Positions 18,145 through 26,817 of a stretch of DNA of 64,000 nt are shown here, in pieces. Position numbers and translations under genes: made by a program. The stretch comes from JBBDXI01 sp040902425. Its GTDB lineage: Bacteria; Planctomycetota; Phycisphaerae; Phycisphaerales; UBA1924. The DNA lies in the NCBI GenBank assembly GCA_040902425.1, contig JBBDXI010000028.1:111423-175422 (forward strand). Reading direction: 5' to 3'. Below the pieces are notes generated by a model, which was not told where the DNA came from, searched no databases, and was given only the letters and a program-made list of their open reading frames with translations. How positions within the stretch are numbered: the stretch's first letter is position 1; the number at the start of each line of letters is the position of its first letter.

Positions 18145-18179
18145 CACGGCTTGCCGGCGAAAACGCCGTCGAAGCCGTG
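18145..18179. terminator. Hairpin between convergent genes
   Basis: Outer arms CACGGCTT/AAGCCGTG and inner arms CGGCG/CGCCG close on an AAAA loop. It sits in the 65-base gap between the DUF4340-like gene and purD, where a two-way terminator is expected. There is no T tract on either side. Confidence 0.45.
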
Positions 18180-18186
18180 GCACGGG

Positions 18187-19509
18187 TCAGGCGCGGGCGA
18201 CCGCGCGGGCGGGGCCGGCGATGGCGCCGCCGATATCGCGCCGATAGGTCTTGCCCTCGAAGCCGATGCGGTCGCAGGCCTCGTAGGCGCGCCGGCGCGC
18301 CTCGTGAAGGTCCGCGCCGTGAGCGGTGACGCCGAGCACCCGCCCGCCGGCCGTGACCACCTCGCCCTCGGCGGTGCGCTTCGTCCCCGCGTGGAACACC
18401 TGGACGCCCTCGACCGCCCCCGCCTGCTCCAGGCCGACGATCGGGGCATTCAGCCGGGGCGCCTCGGGGTACCCGTCGCTGGCGAGGACCACGCAGCACG
18501 AGGCCCCCGGCTCCCAGTCGATCTCCGTCTCGCCGAGGCGGCCCTCGCAGGTGGCCAGGAGCAGCTCCAGGAGGTCGCTGCGGAGCCGGACCATCATCGC
18601 CTGGCACTCCGGGTCGCCGAAGCGGACGTTGAACTCCAGCACCTTGGGGCCGGCGTGCGTGAGCATGAGGCCGGCGTAGAGCACACCCCGGAAGTCGATC
18701 CCGTCGCGCCGCAGCGCGTCGAGCGTGGGGACCAGCACATCGCGCTGGATGCGGTCCATCAGGGCCTCATCGATGAGCGGCGAAGGGGTGAAGGCGCCCA
18801 TGCCGCCGGTGTTGGGGCCGGTGTCGTTCTCCCCCAGGCGCTTGTGGTCCTGGGCGGTCTCGAGGATGTAGATGCTGCGGCTATCGACCAGGGCGTGGAC
18901 GGAGACCTCCGGGCCGCTGAGCCGCTCCTCGATGACCACCTCGCGCCCGGCATCGCCGAAGACCCGCTGGACCATGATCCTCTGGATCGCCTCGACCGCC
19001 TCCTCGGTCGTCGCGGGGACCACGACGCCCTTGCCCTTTGCCAGGCCCGCGGCCTTGACTACGGGCGGCTCCTCGCGGGTGCGGATGTAGCTGAGGGCGG
19101 CCTCGGCATCGCCGAACATGCGGGCCTCGCCGGTGGGGATGGCGGCGCTGCGCATGAGGTGCTTGGCCCACCCTTTGTCGGCCTCGAGTCGGGCGCCGTC
19201 CGCGCCGGGGCCAAAGACCAGGCGCCCGGGGGCGCGCAGCTTGTCGGCGAAGCCCTGGGCGAGGGGCTCCTCCGGGCCGATGACGACCAGGCCGATGCGC
19301 TTCTTCTCGCAGAACTGGATGAGCCGGTACGCCTCGCGGACATTCACGGGCACATCGACCGGCTTGCAGAGGGAGGCCAGGCCGGGGTTCTGCGGGTCGC
19401 TCGTGTAGAGGTCGCCGAGGCGGGCGGACTGGCTGAGCCTCCAGGCGAGGGCGTGCTCGCGCCCGCCGCCGCCCATCAGGAGAACGTTGATCCGGTCCGC
19501 GCTCGGCAT
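18187..19509 (-). CDS. purD: Phosphoribosylamine-glycine ligase
   Basis: 440 residues, slightly longer than the usual 420-430. ATP-grasp enzyme making GAR, the second step of purine synthesis. Seen: MGGGGREHAL near residue 12, GPEEPLAQG, KAAGLAKGKGV and NTGGMGAF, all family motifs. ATG 19509 is supported by a TATGAT box six bases upstream. A GTG at 19548 overlapping the DUF4340 stop (GTGA) would allow coupling to the upstream operon, so both routes are possible. Confidence 0.95.
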   Translation of the reverse strand: MPSADRINVLLMGGGGREHALAWRLSQSARLGDLYTSDPQNPGLASLCKPVDVPVNVREAYRLIQFCEKKRIGLVVIGPEEPLAQGFADKLRAPGRLVFGPGADGARLEADKGWAKHLMRSAAIPTGEARMFGDAEAALSYIRTREEPPVVKAAGLAKGKGVVVPATTEEAVEAIQRIMVQRVFGDAGREVVIEERLSGPEVSVHALVDSRSIYILETAQDHKRLGENDTGPNTGGMGAFTPSPLIDEALMDRIQRDVLVPTLDALRRDGIDFRGVLYAGLMLTHAGPKVLEFNVRFGDPECQAMMVRLRSDLLELLLATCEGRLGETEIDWEPGASCCVVLASDGYPEAPRLNAPIVGLEQAGAVEGVQVFHAGTKRTAEGEVVTAGGRVLGVTAHGADLHEARRRAYEACDRIGFEGKTYRRDIGGAIAGPARAVARA

Positions 19510-19515
19510 CGGCGG

Positions 19516-19521
19516 ATCATA
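19516..19521 (-). promoter_or_regulatory. -10 box TATGAT, leaderless purD transcript
   Basis: TATGAT on the minus strand ends six bases before ATG 19509, within the short gap after the DUF4340 gene. It would let purD be expressed apart from the exporter operon. Confidence 0.45.
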
Positions 19522-19544
19522 CGGGGTGCGCGAAGGCGGCGCGC

Positions 19545-20825
19545 TCACTCGGGTTCAGGCGGTGACGCGGGCGACGGCTCGCCGGTCGGCGCCGGCGGCG
19601 GCGGGCCCGTAGGCGCCGGGGGGGGCGTGGCGCCCGGCGGCGCCGGGGGCACGGGCGGCTGCATCCCGGGGCCCTGCGGGATCGGCGGCATCTCCAGCGG
19701 CTGCGTCCCCTCCATGCTCGCCGGCATCGCGGGGGGCGTGTCCTTCAGCAGGCTGGTCATCGTCACGCCCAGCGCCGTCGCCTTCCATTCCGGCAGGACG
19801 AACGCCCAGGGCGAGAGCCGGGCGTTCAGCGATTCGGCCTCCGTGCGCACATCCTCCATGGATTTGAGCGCGGCCGGGCGGTTCTCCAGCGGTGCGGAGG
19901 CGAGGACCTCGTCGAAGGCGGCCACCAGCTTCGCCCAGACCTTGCCGTCGCGGTCGAAGGTCTGGATCACCAGGACGAGGCCGTCGAACGTGCGGAAGTC
20001 GGCCGTCCAGCGGGGCCTGGCGGCGCCCTCGCCCTCGGTCTTGAGTTCGGCCGCGGGGGCGACATCGTCGAAGTGGAGGGAGCTGATCCCGGCGCCGAGG
20101 GGGTCGCCGGCGGTGGGGCTTCTGAGCTCCTTGCCCGCGGGCACATCCTTGACGACGAAGCTCGTGTCGGTCGGCTTCTCGCGGTTGATCTCGAGCACGT
20201 GCCCGTCGGCGTGGGTGACGGTGACGCTCTTCACGCGGTCTCTGGGGACCTCCAGCAGCTTGGCATCCATCCAGGCCACAACCTGCGGCGGGATCTCGAG
20301 TTGCCCGCTGGCGAGCCACGACGGCGCCTCGCCCGCGCGGCGGATGTAGACCCCCGGCTTCGAATCCCACTTGCTGTTGCCGATGATGATGCTGGCGAGG
20401 GGTTGGCCCTGGGCGTCCTTCAGGGTGACGAGGGTGGGGCCACGCTCGCCCTCGGGCACCTCGCCGCCGGGGTCCTGGACGCCGAGCTTGGGGTACAAGT
20501 CGGGCCTGCTGGTCTTCTGCTCGGCCAGGCGCAGCTGCGAGAGGCCGACGACCACCTGCTTGACCTTCTCGAACTGGACGGGGTACCCGCCCTTCTCGGT
20601 GGCCTCCCAGGTGTTCGCGGCGGTGCGGCGGACGGAGAACTGGCCCGTGCCGGTCCTGACCTCGACCAGGGCCACGTCGTTGACCCGCTCGGCCAGGCCC
20701 GCGACGGCGGGCGCCCCGCCCGCGAGGGCCGACTCCGCGCGATCCCGGGGCCACACCACCACCGCCGTCAGCGCAGCGCCGGCCCCGGCGACCACCACCA
20801 GCCCGATGAGTGCTCCGATCTTCAT
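19545..20825 (-). CDS. DUF4340 protein of a Gld-type exporter
   Basis: 426 residues. One N-terminal membrane segment (about 5-25) and a long extracytoplasmic part with VEVRTGTGQFSV, YPVQFEKVKQV and LRLAEQKTS, characteristic of DUF4340. The last 50 residues are a proline-rich tail. It is the fourth gene of the ATPase-permease-GldG-DUF4340 set, 22 bases after GldG. Function in planctomycetes is unknown; related sets in Bacteroidetes support gliding. Confidence 0.85.
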   Translation of the reverse strand: MKIGALIGLVVVAGAGAALTAVVVWPRDRAESALAGGAPAVAGLAERVNDVALVEVRTGTGQFSVRRTAANTWEATEKGGYPVQFEKVKQVVVGLSQLRLAEQKTSRPDLYPKLGVQDPGGEVPEGERGPTLVTLKDAQGQPLASIIIGNSKWDSKPGVYIRRAGEAPSWLASGQLEIPPQVVAWMDAKLLEVPRDRVKSVTVTHADGHVLEINREKPTDTSFVVKDVPAGKELRSPTAGDPLGAGISSLHFDDVAPAAELKTEGEGAARPRWTADFRTFDGLVLVIQTFDRDGKVWAKLVAAFDEVLASAPLENRPAALKSMEDVRTEAESLNARLSPWAFVLPEWKATALGVTMTSLLKDTPPAMPASMEGTQPLEMPPIPQGPGMQPPVPPAPPGATPPPAPTGPPPPAPTGEPSPASPPEPE

Positions 20826-20847
20826 GGCTTCTCGTTCCTCGCGCGAG

Positions 20848-22758
20848 CTACGACCGCGGCCCGAAGCCCTTCCACGCGCGCTTCCGGTTGGCGCGGTAGG
20901 CGCTGAGCCCCACGGCCGCCAGGCCGACCGCCAGGGGCATGAGCCCGATGTTGATGAACTTCAGGGTGGTGCCGATGCGCTCGATGTCCTTGTTCCGCTG
21001 GTAGTTGATGTCGCGGAGCTCCTTTCGGACCCGGACCATCTCGGCGCGGGTGGTCTCGAGCCTGGCCTGCATCTCCGGGGTGAGCATGATCGTGCCCCCG
21101 CCGGGGTTCTGCTGCACGAGCTGGCTGAGTTCCTGCTGCGCGGCGGCGAGCTTCTTCGTCAGCTCCTGCTCGGTGGCGAGGAACTTCTGGTCCGCCTCCT
21201 TCTGGATCTGCTGGATGCGGTCGAAGGGGCGGGCGGCCTTGCCGCGAGCCCGCAGGCCGATGAGGTCCTGGCTCCCGCTGAGGTTGTCCACCATCGAGAC
21301 GACGAAGTCGCCGTTGTCGGCGACCTTGTTGTAGCCGAGAATGATGTTGCCGACCCGCTGGGCCTGGACCCAGAGGCCGTCCACCAGCATGTCGCAATCG
21401 GCGACGATCACGACCTCAGCGGGGGTCTTGCTCTGGGCGAGGTGACCCTCGTTGGCCTTGCCTTCCTGACCAGGCTGAGGCTGGTGAGTGGGGTCGCCGG
21501 CGGGGAAGGCGCTGGCGAGCGTGCCGGAGATGCGGGCCGCCATGGTCAGCGGCTGCCCCTCGGCCTTGAACTCGGCGAGGAGCTTCTTGGGGTCGGCAAC
21601 CATCTTGACCTCGTTGAGGTTGCCCATCATCGCGTCGGTACCTGTCTGGATGAGCGGCGTGAACGTGCTCGTCGCGCCCTGCCTGGGTCGCAGCACGCCC
21701 GCCACCACCATGTTGATGCCCTCAAGCTGGCCGGTGACGGCGTCGGATTCCGCGAGGTTCCTCTTCCTGAGCTGGAGGAAGTGAACGTGTGGGACCAGTC
21801 CGGAGGCGGATTGATCGACCGGCATGCTGTAGGCCGCTTCCTTGTCGGCCGCGAAGCGGTCGGCGACCATCTCGACGCCCCAGGCGTTCAGGAGCTTGTT
21901 CAGCTGGCTGCCCTTGGGGAGTTGCATGGCCTGCATGCGGTTGATGCCGGGGGGTACGTCGCTCTCGCAGTGGGGGTCTACGAAGGCGAGGAGCCGCCCG
22001 CCGCGCATCACGAACTGGTCGATCTCGTAGAGGACCTTGTCGGTGAGCGTCTTGGGGTGAACGAGGACCAGGACGGTTACGTCGGCGGGAATCTCGGCCT
22101 TCGCCGGGTCGATCGTCTTGACTTCGAAGAAGTCGCGCAGGCCGCGTACGAACTGCCACGCCGGGATGTCCTGCCCCTGCGCCAACGGGTAGTCGCGCAT
22201 TCCCTCGACAGGGAGCTGGGCCATGAGCCCGATGGTCTTCTTCGGTGGCCCCGAGAGCACGTGCACGATCCGCGTGAGCTCGTACTCCAGGAACTGCTCG
22301 CGCTGAGGGAGGAAGAACGGGACCGTCTCCGTCCGGTCGGTCGAGTTCTTGCCGACCAGGCCGAAATAGAAGGGCGCCCGCCCGGTGGGCTGGCCCATCA
22401 GCCCCGCGGCCGTCGCCGCATCCTGGGCGTCGGAAAAAGGCTCCGGATCGACGGTCTCGACCACGACCTTGCCGCCGCTCGCCCGGGCCAGCTCGCGCAG
22501 GACCTCCTGCAGGCGGGTCGCGTAGCTCTTGAACATCGGGAGGTCGGTCGCGACCGCCTCGGAGTAGTACAGGGTCAGCCTCACCGGCTCATCGACGCTC
22601 GCGGCGATCTTGGCCGAGCCCGGGGAGAGCGTGTAGAGCTTCCCCTCGGTCAGGTCGAGGCGCGGACCGCGCAGGCTCGACGTGGCGAGGATGTTGACCG
22701 TCAGGAAGATGACGGCGGCGGCGAGCAGTCCGAGCAGCGTGAGCAGTGTGCGGCTCAT
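20848..22758 (-). CDS. GldG-like ABC-exporter auxiliary protein
   Basis: 636 residues. N-terminal membrane segment (about 8-26), then the GldG/ABC_transp_aux domain: DLTEGKLYTLS, VRLTLYYS and VVVETVDPEPFSD, then a region with DVTVLVLVHPK and GGRLLAFVDPH. A coiled coil of about 60 residues rich in E, Q and R precedes a second membrane segment near the C-terminus with a basic end. It follows the permease gene with only three bases between. Confidence 0.88.
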   Translation of the reverse strand: MSRTLLTLLGLLAAAVIFLTVNILATSSLRGPRLDLTEGKLYTLSPGSAKIAASVDEPVRLTLYYSEAVATDLPMFKSYATRLQEVLRELARASGGKVVVETVDPEPFSDAQDAATAAGLMGQPTGRAPFYFGLVGKNSTDRTETVPFFLPQREQFLEYELTRIVHVLSGPPKKTIGLMAQLPVEGMRDYPLAQGQDIPAWQFVRGLRDFFEVKTIDPAKAEIPADVTVLVLVHPKTLTDKVLYEIDQFVMRGGRLLAFVDPHCESDVPPGINRMQAMQLPKGSQLNKLLNAWGVEMVADRFAADKEAAYSMPVDQSASGLVPHVHFLQLRKRNLAESDAVTGQLEGINMVVAGVLRPRQGATSTFTPLIQTGTDAMMGNLNEVKMVADPKKLLAEFKAEGQPLTMAARISGTLASAFPAGDPTHQPQPGQEGKANEGHLAQSKTPAEVVIVADCDMLVDGLWVQAQRVGNIILGYNKVADNGDFVVSMVDNLSGSQDLIGLRARGKAARPFDRIQQIQKEADQKFLATEQELTKKLAAAQQELSQLVQQNPGGGTIMLTPEMQARLETTRAEMVRVRKELRDINYQRNKDIERIGTTLKFINIGLMPLAVGLAAVGLSAYRANRKRAWKGFGPRS

Positions 22759-22761
22759 GGC

Positions 22762-23583
22762 TTACTTGCCCTTCTTGAGCTCGACGATGAGCCCGTTGGC
22801 GAAGAGGAACAGGACGATGAGCGACCCGAAGTAGATCAGGTCGCGCAGGTCGATCACGCCCTTGCTGATCGACTCGAACCGCGTGAGGAAGCTGAAGGAG
22901 GCGACGGCATCGACGACCGGCTGCCCGGCCCAGCCTTTGATGAAGGCCATCACCGGCGGGTAGCCGCTGATGAGCAGGCCGAAGCAGGCGACCACCGTCA
23001 CCACGAAGGCGATGACCTGGTTTTTGGTGACGGCCGAGATGCACTGGCCCACGGCCAGGAACCCGCCGGCCATGAGGAAGCTGCCGATGTACGCGGCGAT
23101 GATGACCCCGTTGTCCGGGTCCCCGAGGTAGTTCACGGTGATCCACATCGGGAAGGTCAGGGCGAGGGCGATCCCCGTGAAGGCCCACGCCGCGAGGAAC
23201 TTGCCCGCGACCGCCGCGGGGAGCGGGATCGGGAGCGTGAGGAGCAGCTCGAGCGTCCCCTGCTTGCGCTCCTCGGCCCAGAGCCGCATCGAGATGGCGG
23301 GGATCAGGAACAGGTAGAGCCACGGGTGGAAGTCGAAGAAGGGGCGGAGGTCCGCCTGGCCGCGCTCGAAGAACTCCCCGAGCTGGAAGCTGAACAGGCC
23401 GGTCGTGAACAGGAAGATCACGATGAAGACGTACGCCACCGGCGTGACGAAGTACCCGGCCAGCTCGCGCCGGAAGACCGGGCCGGTGTTGGAGAGGGCC
23501 CAGAGCCGCCTGAGGCCGGCGGCGGGGGCCGCCGCGGCGTCGCCCCCCCCTTGGGCCTGCTGAACTGTGGTGACCGCGCTCAC
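22762..23583 (-). CDS. ABC transporter permease, GldF-like
   Basis: 273 residues with six predicted membrane spans (for example VAYVFIVIFLFTTGLF and VIAFVVTVVACFGLL). The segment EERKQGTLELLLTLP is the usual marker of this ABC-2 permease group. The GTG start overlaps the ATPase stop (GTGA), indicating coupling. Confidence 0.9.
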   Translation of the reverse strand: MSAVTTVQQAQGGGDAAAAPAAGLRRLWALSNTGPVFRRELAGYFVTPVAYVFIVIFLFTTGLFSFQLGEFFERGQADLRPFFDFHPWLYLFLIPAISMRLWAEERKQGTLELLLTLPIPLPAAVAGKFLAAWAFTGIALALTFPMWITVNYLGDPDNGVIIAAYIGSFLMAGGFLAVGQCISAVTKNQVIAFVVTVVACFGLLISGYPPVMAFIKGWAGQPVVDAVASFSFLTRFESISKGVIDLRDLIYFGSLIVLFLFANGLIVELKKGK

Positions 23584-24533
23584 GCCGCACCTCCCAGGCT
23601 CATGGTCATGTCACGGAAGACATCATCCAGCCGCCCCTGCTCGACGGCGAGGCTCTCGACCTGCCAGCCGTGGCGCTGGGCGGCCCTGGTCACCTCGGGG
23701 GCGATGGGCTGTCGGTTCTTGGGGACCACCACGCAGTGGTGGACGCCGTCGCGGCTGACCACCCCCTCGACGGTGAAGACCGACGGTATGCTCGACAACT
23801 CGCGGACCAGTACCTCGGCCGGCACGCCGGTGGTTCGGACGGTCAGGGCGACGGCGTTGCAGTAACGGGAGCGGCGCTGCAGGTCGGGGGCTGCCCCGTC
23901 GAAGACGATCCGGCCGCGGTTGATGATGACGGCCCGCGTGCAGACGGCCTCCACCTCTTCGAGGATGTGGGTGGAGAGGACGATCGCCTTGCGGGGGGCC
24001 ATCTCGCGGATGAGTTGCCGCACCTCGTGCTTCTGGTTGGGGTCCAGGCCGTCGGTGGGCTCATCCATGATCAGGACGTCGGGGTCGTGGAGGATCGCCT
24101 GGGCGAGCCCTACGCGGCGTTTGAAGCCCTTGGAGAGGGTCTCGATCGTCTGCCGCATCACACCCTCGAGGTGCACCCTCTCGACCACCTCCGCGATCCG
24201 CTGGCGCTTGGCCTGGCCCCGGAGGCCCCGCACCCGGGCGCAGAAATCGAGGAAGCTCTCGGGGGTCATGTCGGGGTAGGCGGGGGCGCCCTCGGGGAGG
24301 TAACCGACAGCCTGCTTGACCGCCAGGGGGTCGCGGATGACGTCGTGGCCGGCGACCACGGCCGTCCCGCCGCTGGGGGCGAGGAAGCCGGTCACCATCT
24401 TCATGGTGGTGCTCTTGCCGGCCCCGTTGGGCCCCAGGAAGCCCAGGACTTCCCCGCGCTTGACGGTGAAGGAGACGCCGTCCACCGCCGTGAACGGCCC
24501 GAATCGCTTGGTCAGGTTCCGGATCTCGATCAT
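23580..24533 (-). CDS. ABC transporter ATP-binding protein, GldA-like
   Basis: 317 residues. Walker A GPNGAGKST, signature LSKGFKRR, Walker B VLIMDEPTDGLDP and the switch histidine in STHILEE are all present. The C-terminal 90 residues form the extra domain seen in exporters of this group. Starts at ATG 24533; a GTG at 24560 is less likely. First gene of the four-gene exporter operon; no clear promoter was found in the 175-base divergent gap upstream. Confidence 0.93.
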   Translation of the reverse strand: MIEIRNLTKRFGPFTAVDGVSFTVKRGEVLGFLGPNGAGKSTTMKMVTGFLAPSGGTAVVAGHDVIRDPLAVKQAVGYLPEGAPAYPDMTPESFLDFCARVRGLRGQAKRQRIAEVVERVHLEGVMRQTIETLSKGFKRRVGLAQAILHDPDVLIMDEPTDGLDPNQKHEVRQLIREMAPRKAIVLSTHILEEVEAVCTRAVIINRGRIVFDGAAPDLQRRSRYCNAVALTVRTTGVPAEVLVRELSSIPSVFTVEGVVSRDGVHHCVVVPKNRQPIAPEVTRAAQRHGWQVESLAVEQGRLDDVFRDMTMSLGGAA

Positions 24534-24696
24534 GGGTTGGCTCAGCTGCTGGAGTGCCACCCGCGACCGGAGGGGGCCGTGGGCGGGTCCCCGTGGGCCG
24601 GTGCGGCCAAGGGGGGAGTCATTCTCCCCGCCGCGGGCAACCTGTCCACTGTCCGGGGCCTGCGAGTTTGGCCCGCGGCAGGGTGGGGACCAGCGG

Positions 24697-24702
24697 TACG
24701 AT
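24697..24702 (+). promoter_or_regulatory. -10 box TACGAT, leaderless deiminase-like transcript
   Basis: TACGAT ends six bases before GTG 24709 and supports that start over any upstream one. Confidence 0.5.
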
Positions 24703-24708
24703 GCCCGC

Positions 24709-26775
24709 GTGACGAGGTTCGCCGCCCCTACTCCGGCCCCGGGCCCCTCAGGACCGAAGGACAGCGGACCCCGCTCCGTTCAGGATGAGGTCCTGGGGAA
24801 TCTCCGTCGCCAGCCGATGGGGCTGGCCACGGTCGCCGACCTGAACCTGCCCGAGGAGTTCCTCCGCCGGGTGGCCGACCGGGTGATCCGCTCGTCGTAC
24901 CAGCAGACCTTCCGGATGGTGGTGGGGGAGTCGGGGCAGTCCGGGGAGCCGGGGGCTGTGGCGCCGGAACCGCCGCCAGCCGCCGGGAAGGCCTCGGCGA
25001 TCAAGGTGAAGACGGGCCCCGCGCCGGCCAAGGTCCGCGGCTACCGCGATGGGTTCCCCGAGGCGGTGACCCTCTTCCACGGCTACCGGGCGCCGCTGCT
25101 CGAGGAGGCGGGGGACCTCTGGCCCAGCATACTGCCGTCGGAGGACGAGGCCCTGATGCGGGGGGTGCCGATCGTGGCCGCCCGCCTCGCCGCCGAGGGG
25201 TTCCTGCCCACGCTCCTGCACACGGTCGTGGCGATCGGCCCGGCCGGCCTAGGCAACCGGGCGCAGCGGGAGAAGAACCTGCGCCGCGTCGGCCTGCCGA
25301 TGGACCTGCTCCCGCACTTCGAGGGCGGCGAGACCGTCCTGGACCGGATCGGCGCGGCCATCGAGGGCGACTCGTCGGACCCGACGGGGGCGACGCCCCG
25401 GACCAACGCCCTGCTGGAAACGCTGACGCGGACAGCGCTGCGGTTCACGCAGTCGGTGCCGGGCTTCCGCATCCAGTCGGAGACAGGCGAGCAGCCCACG
25501 CAGTGGGTGCGGGTGCACGCGACGCGCGCGGAGTACTGGGGCGGGGTCGGGGCCGGGTCGTCGCTGGATGTGATCCGCCAGCTGGCGGGGCTGTTCCCCG
25601 AGACGCGGATGATCGTGAGCGCCGACCAGGCGATCGCGCCCGACCTCGCGAAGGTGCTGGCGACGTGGCCGAAACCGGCGCGGTTTACGATTGCCACCGG
25701 CTTCTCGCCGGTGTCGCAGTGGGCGCAGGACAACGGGAAGGCGGGCTCGGCGAAGGGGAAGGCCCTGCTGCTGGTGCCCCGCTACGCCTCGCGCGGCGAG
25801 CACGACACCACGCTGGTGCCGGGGGACACGTTCATCGTCGATGCGATGGAGGCGTGCGGCGTGCCGGTGGCGCAGTCGCCGTTGCTCTTCCAGGGCGGGA
25901 ACATCAGCGCCTTCTGGAACCGCGAGACCGGCGTCACGACGCTGCTGGTCGGCGAGGGCGAGGTGTGCCGCAACATGCGCCTGGGGCTTACGCGCGAGCA
26001 GGCGACCGAGGCCCTGCGCGTGGAGTTCGGGGCGGAGAAGGCGGTCGTGCTGCCGGCGGCGAGCTTCCACGTCGACTTTGAGTTCTCGCTGCGGCTTCAT
26101 GAGGGGAAGCTGCTGGCGTTCGTCAACGACACGGGCGCGGCGATCCGCCTGATCGTCAAGACGGGCGCGGAGGCCCTGCTCAACGCGCGCCTGCTGACAC
26201 CGCAGGAGCAGACGCGGCTGAAGTGGTGCCTCACTCGGCTGCTGCCGATCGACATCGTCCCCGGGATCGGGCCGATCCTGAACCGGCTGGCGTCGGGGGC
26301 GGGGGCCGGGGCGTTCCCGGTCGAGCTGACGAAGCACTTCTCGACAGCGCCCTGGGACTCCGGCGTGGGAAACTTCCAGACCTTCCTGCTCGCGCTCGAC
26401 CTGCTCGCGGCCGAGCTGCTGCCGGCGCACCGGCCGCCCGACCGGCACCTGCGGGCGTATATCGAGAGCTTCCCGCGCCGGGATGCGGACCGGCGGAGGC
26501 TCTGGCGAATGCTGGAGGGGGCGGGGCTGACGCTGGTGCGGGTGCCGAGCATGGCCGATGGCGAGCGGTCGCTGAACTATGTCAACGGGCTGCACGAGCC
26601 CGACCGGTACCTGATGCCGGCGCACGGCGGCCTGTACAAGGCGCTCGACGAGGCCGCGGCGGGGGCGTTCCGCCAGGCGCTGGGGGGGGGCGCGGGGGTG
26701 GAGGTGGTGCCGGTGCTGTGCGCGGAGACTCAGCGGCGGTCCGGCGGGCTGCACTGCGCGGTGTCCCTGATCTGA
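24709..26775 (+). CDS. Large pentein-fold (guanidine deiminase/amidinotransferase superfamily) protein
   Basis: 688 residues. The C-terminal half carries the spaced catalytic pattern of peptidylarginine/agmatine deiminases: WAQD with D341, FQGGN at 395-399, FHVD with H454 and D456, and GGLHC with C683 six residues from the end. In known members the Asp, His and Cys attack a guanidinium carbon. The N-terminal 260 residues match nothing I recognise; residues 80-105 are a P/A-rich linker. No signal peptide is evident. The substrate is unknown, and nearly twice the usual length suggests an added domain. Confidence 0.7.
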   Translation: MTRFAAPTPAPGPSGPKDSGPRSVQDEVLGNLRRQPMGLATVADLNLPEEFLRRVADRVIRSSYQQTFRMVVGESGQSGEPGAVAPEPPPAAGKASAIKVKTGPAPAKVRGYRDGFPEAVTLFHGYRAPLLEEAGDLWPSILPSEDEALMRGVPIVAARLAAEGFLPTLLHTVVAIGPAGLGNRAQREKNLRRVGLPMDLLPHFEGGETVLDRIGAAIEGDSSDPTGATPRTNALLETLTRTALRFTQSVPGFRIQSETGEQPTQWVRVHATRAEYWGGVGAGSSLDVIRQLAGLFPETRMIVSADQAIAPDLAKVLATWPKPARFTIATGFSPVSQWAQDNGKAGSAKGKALLLVPRYASRGEHDTTLVPGDTFIVDAMEACGVPVAQSPLLFQGGNISAFWNRETGVTTLLVGEGEVCRNMRLGLTREQATEALRVEFGAEKAVVLPAASFHVDFEFSLRLHEGKLLAFVNDTGAAIRLIVKTGAEALLNARLLTPQEQTRLKWCLTRLLPIDIVPGIGPILNRLASGAGAGAFPVELTKHFSTAPWDSGVGNFQTFLLALDLLAAELLPAHRPPDRHLRAYIESFPRRDADRRRLWRMLEGAGLTLVRVPSMADGERSLNYVNGLHEPDRYLMPAHGGLYKALDEAAAGAFRQALGGGAGVEVVPVLCAETQRRSGGLHCAVSLI

Positions 26776-26817
26776 CCGGGCGTGGGGCAGGCGGGCCGCG
26801 GCGTTTGGGGGCGGCGA

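Noticed and set aside
20371..23865. Plus-strand 1164-codon frame opposite the exporter genes
   Set aside because: Low-complexity E/G/V/L/R composition without motifs; it mirrors the coding of gldG, the permease and DUF4340.
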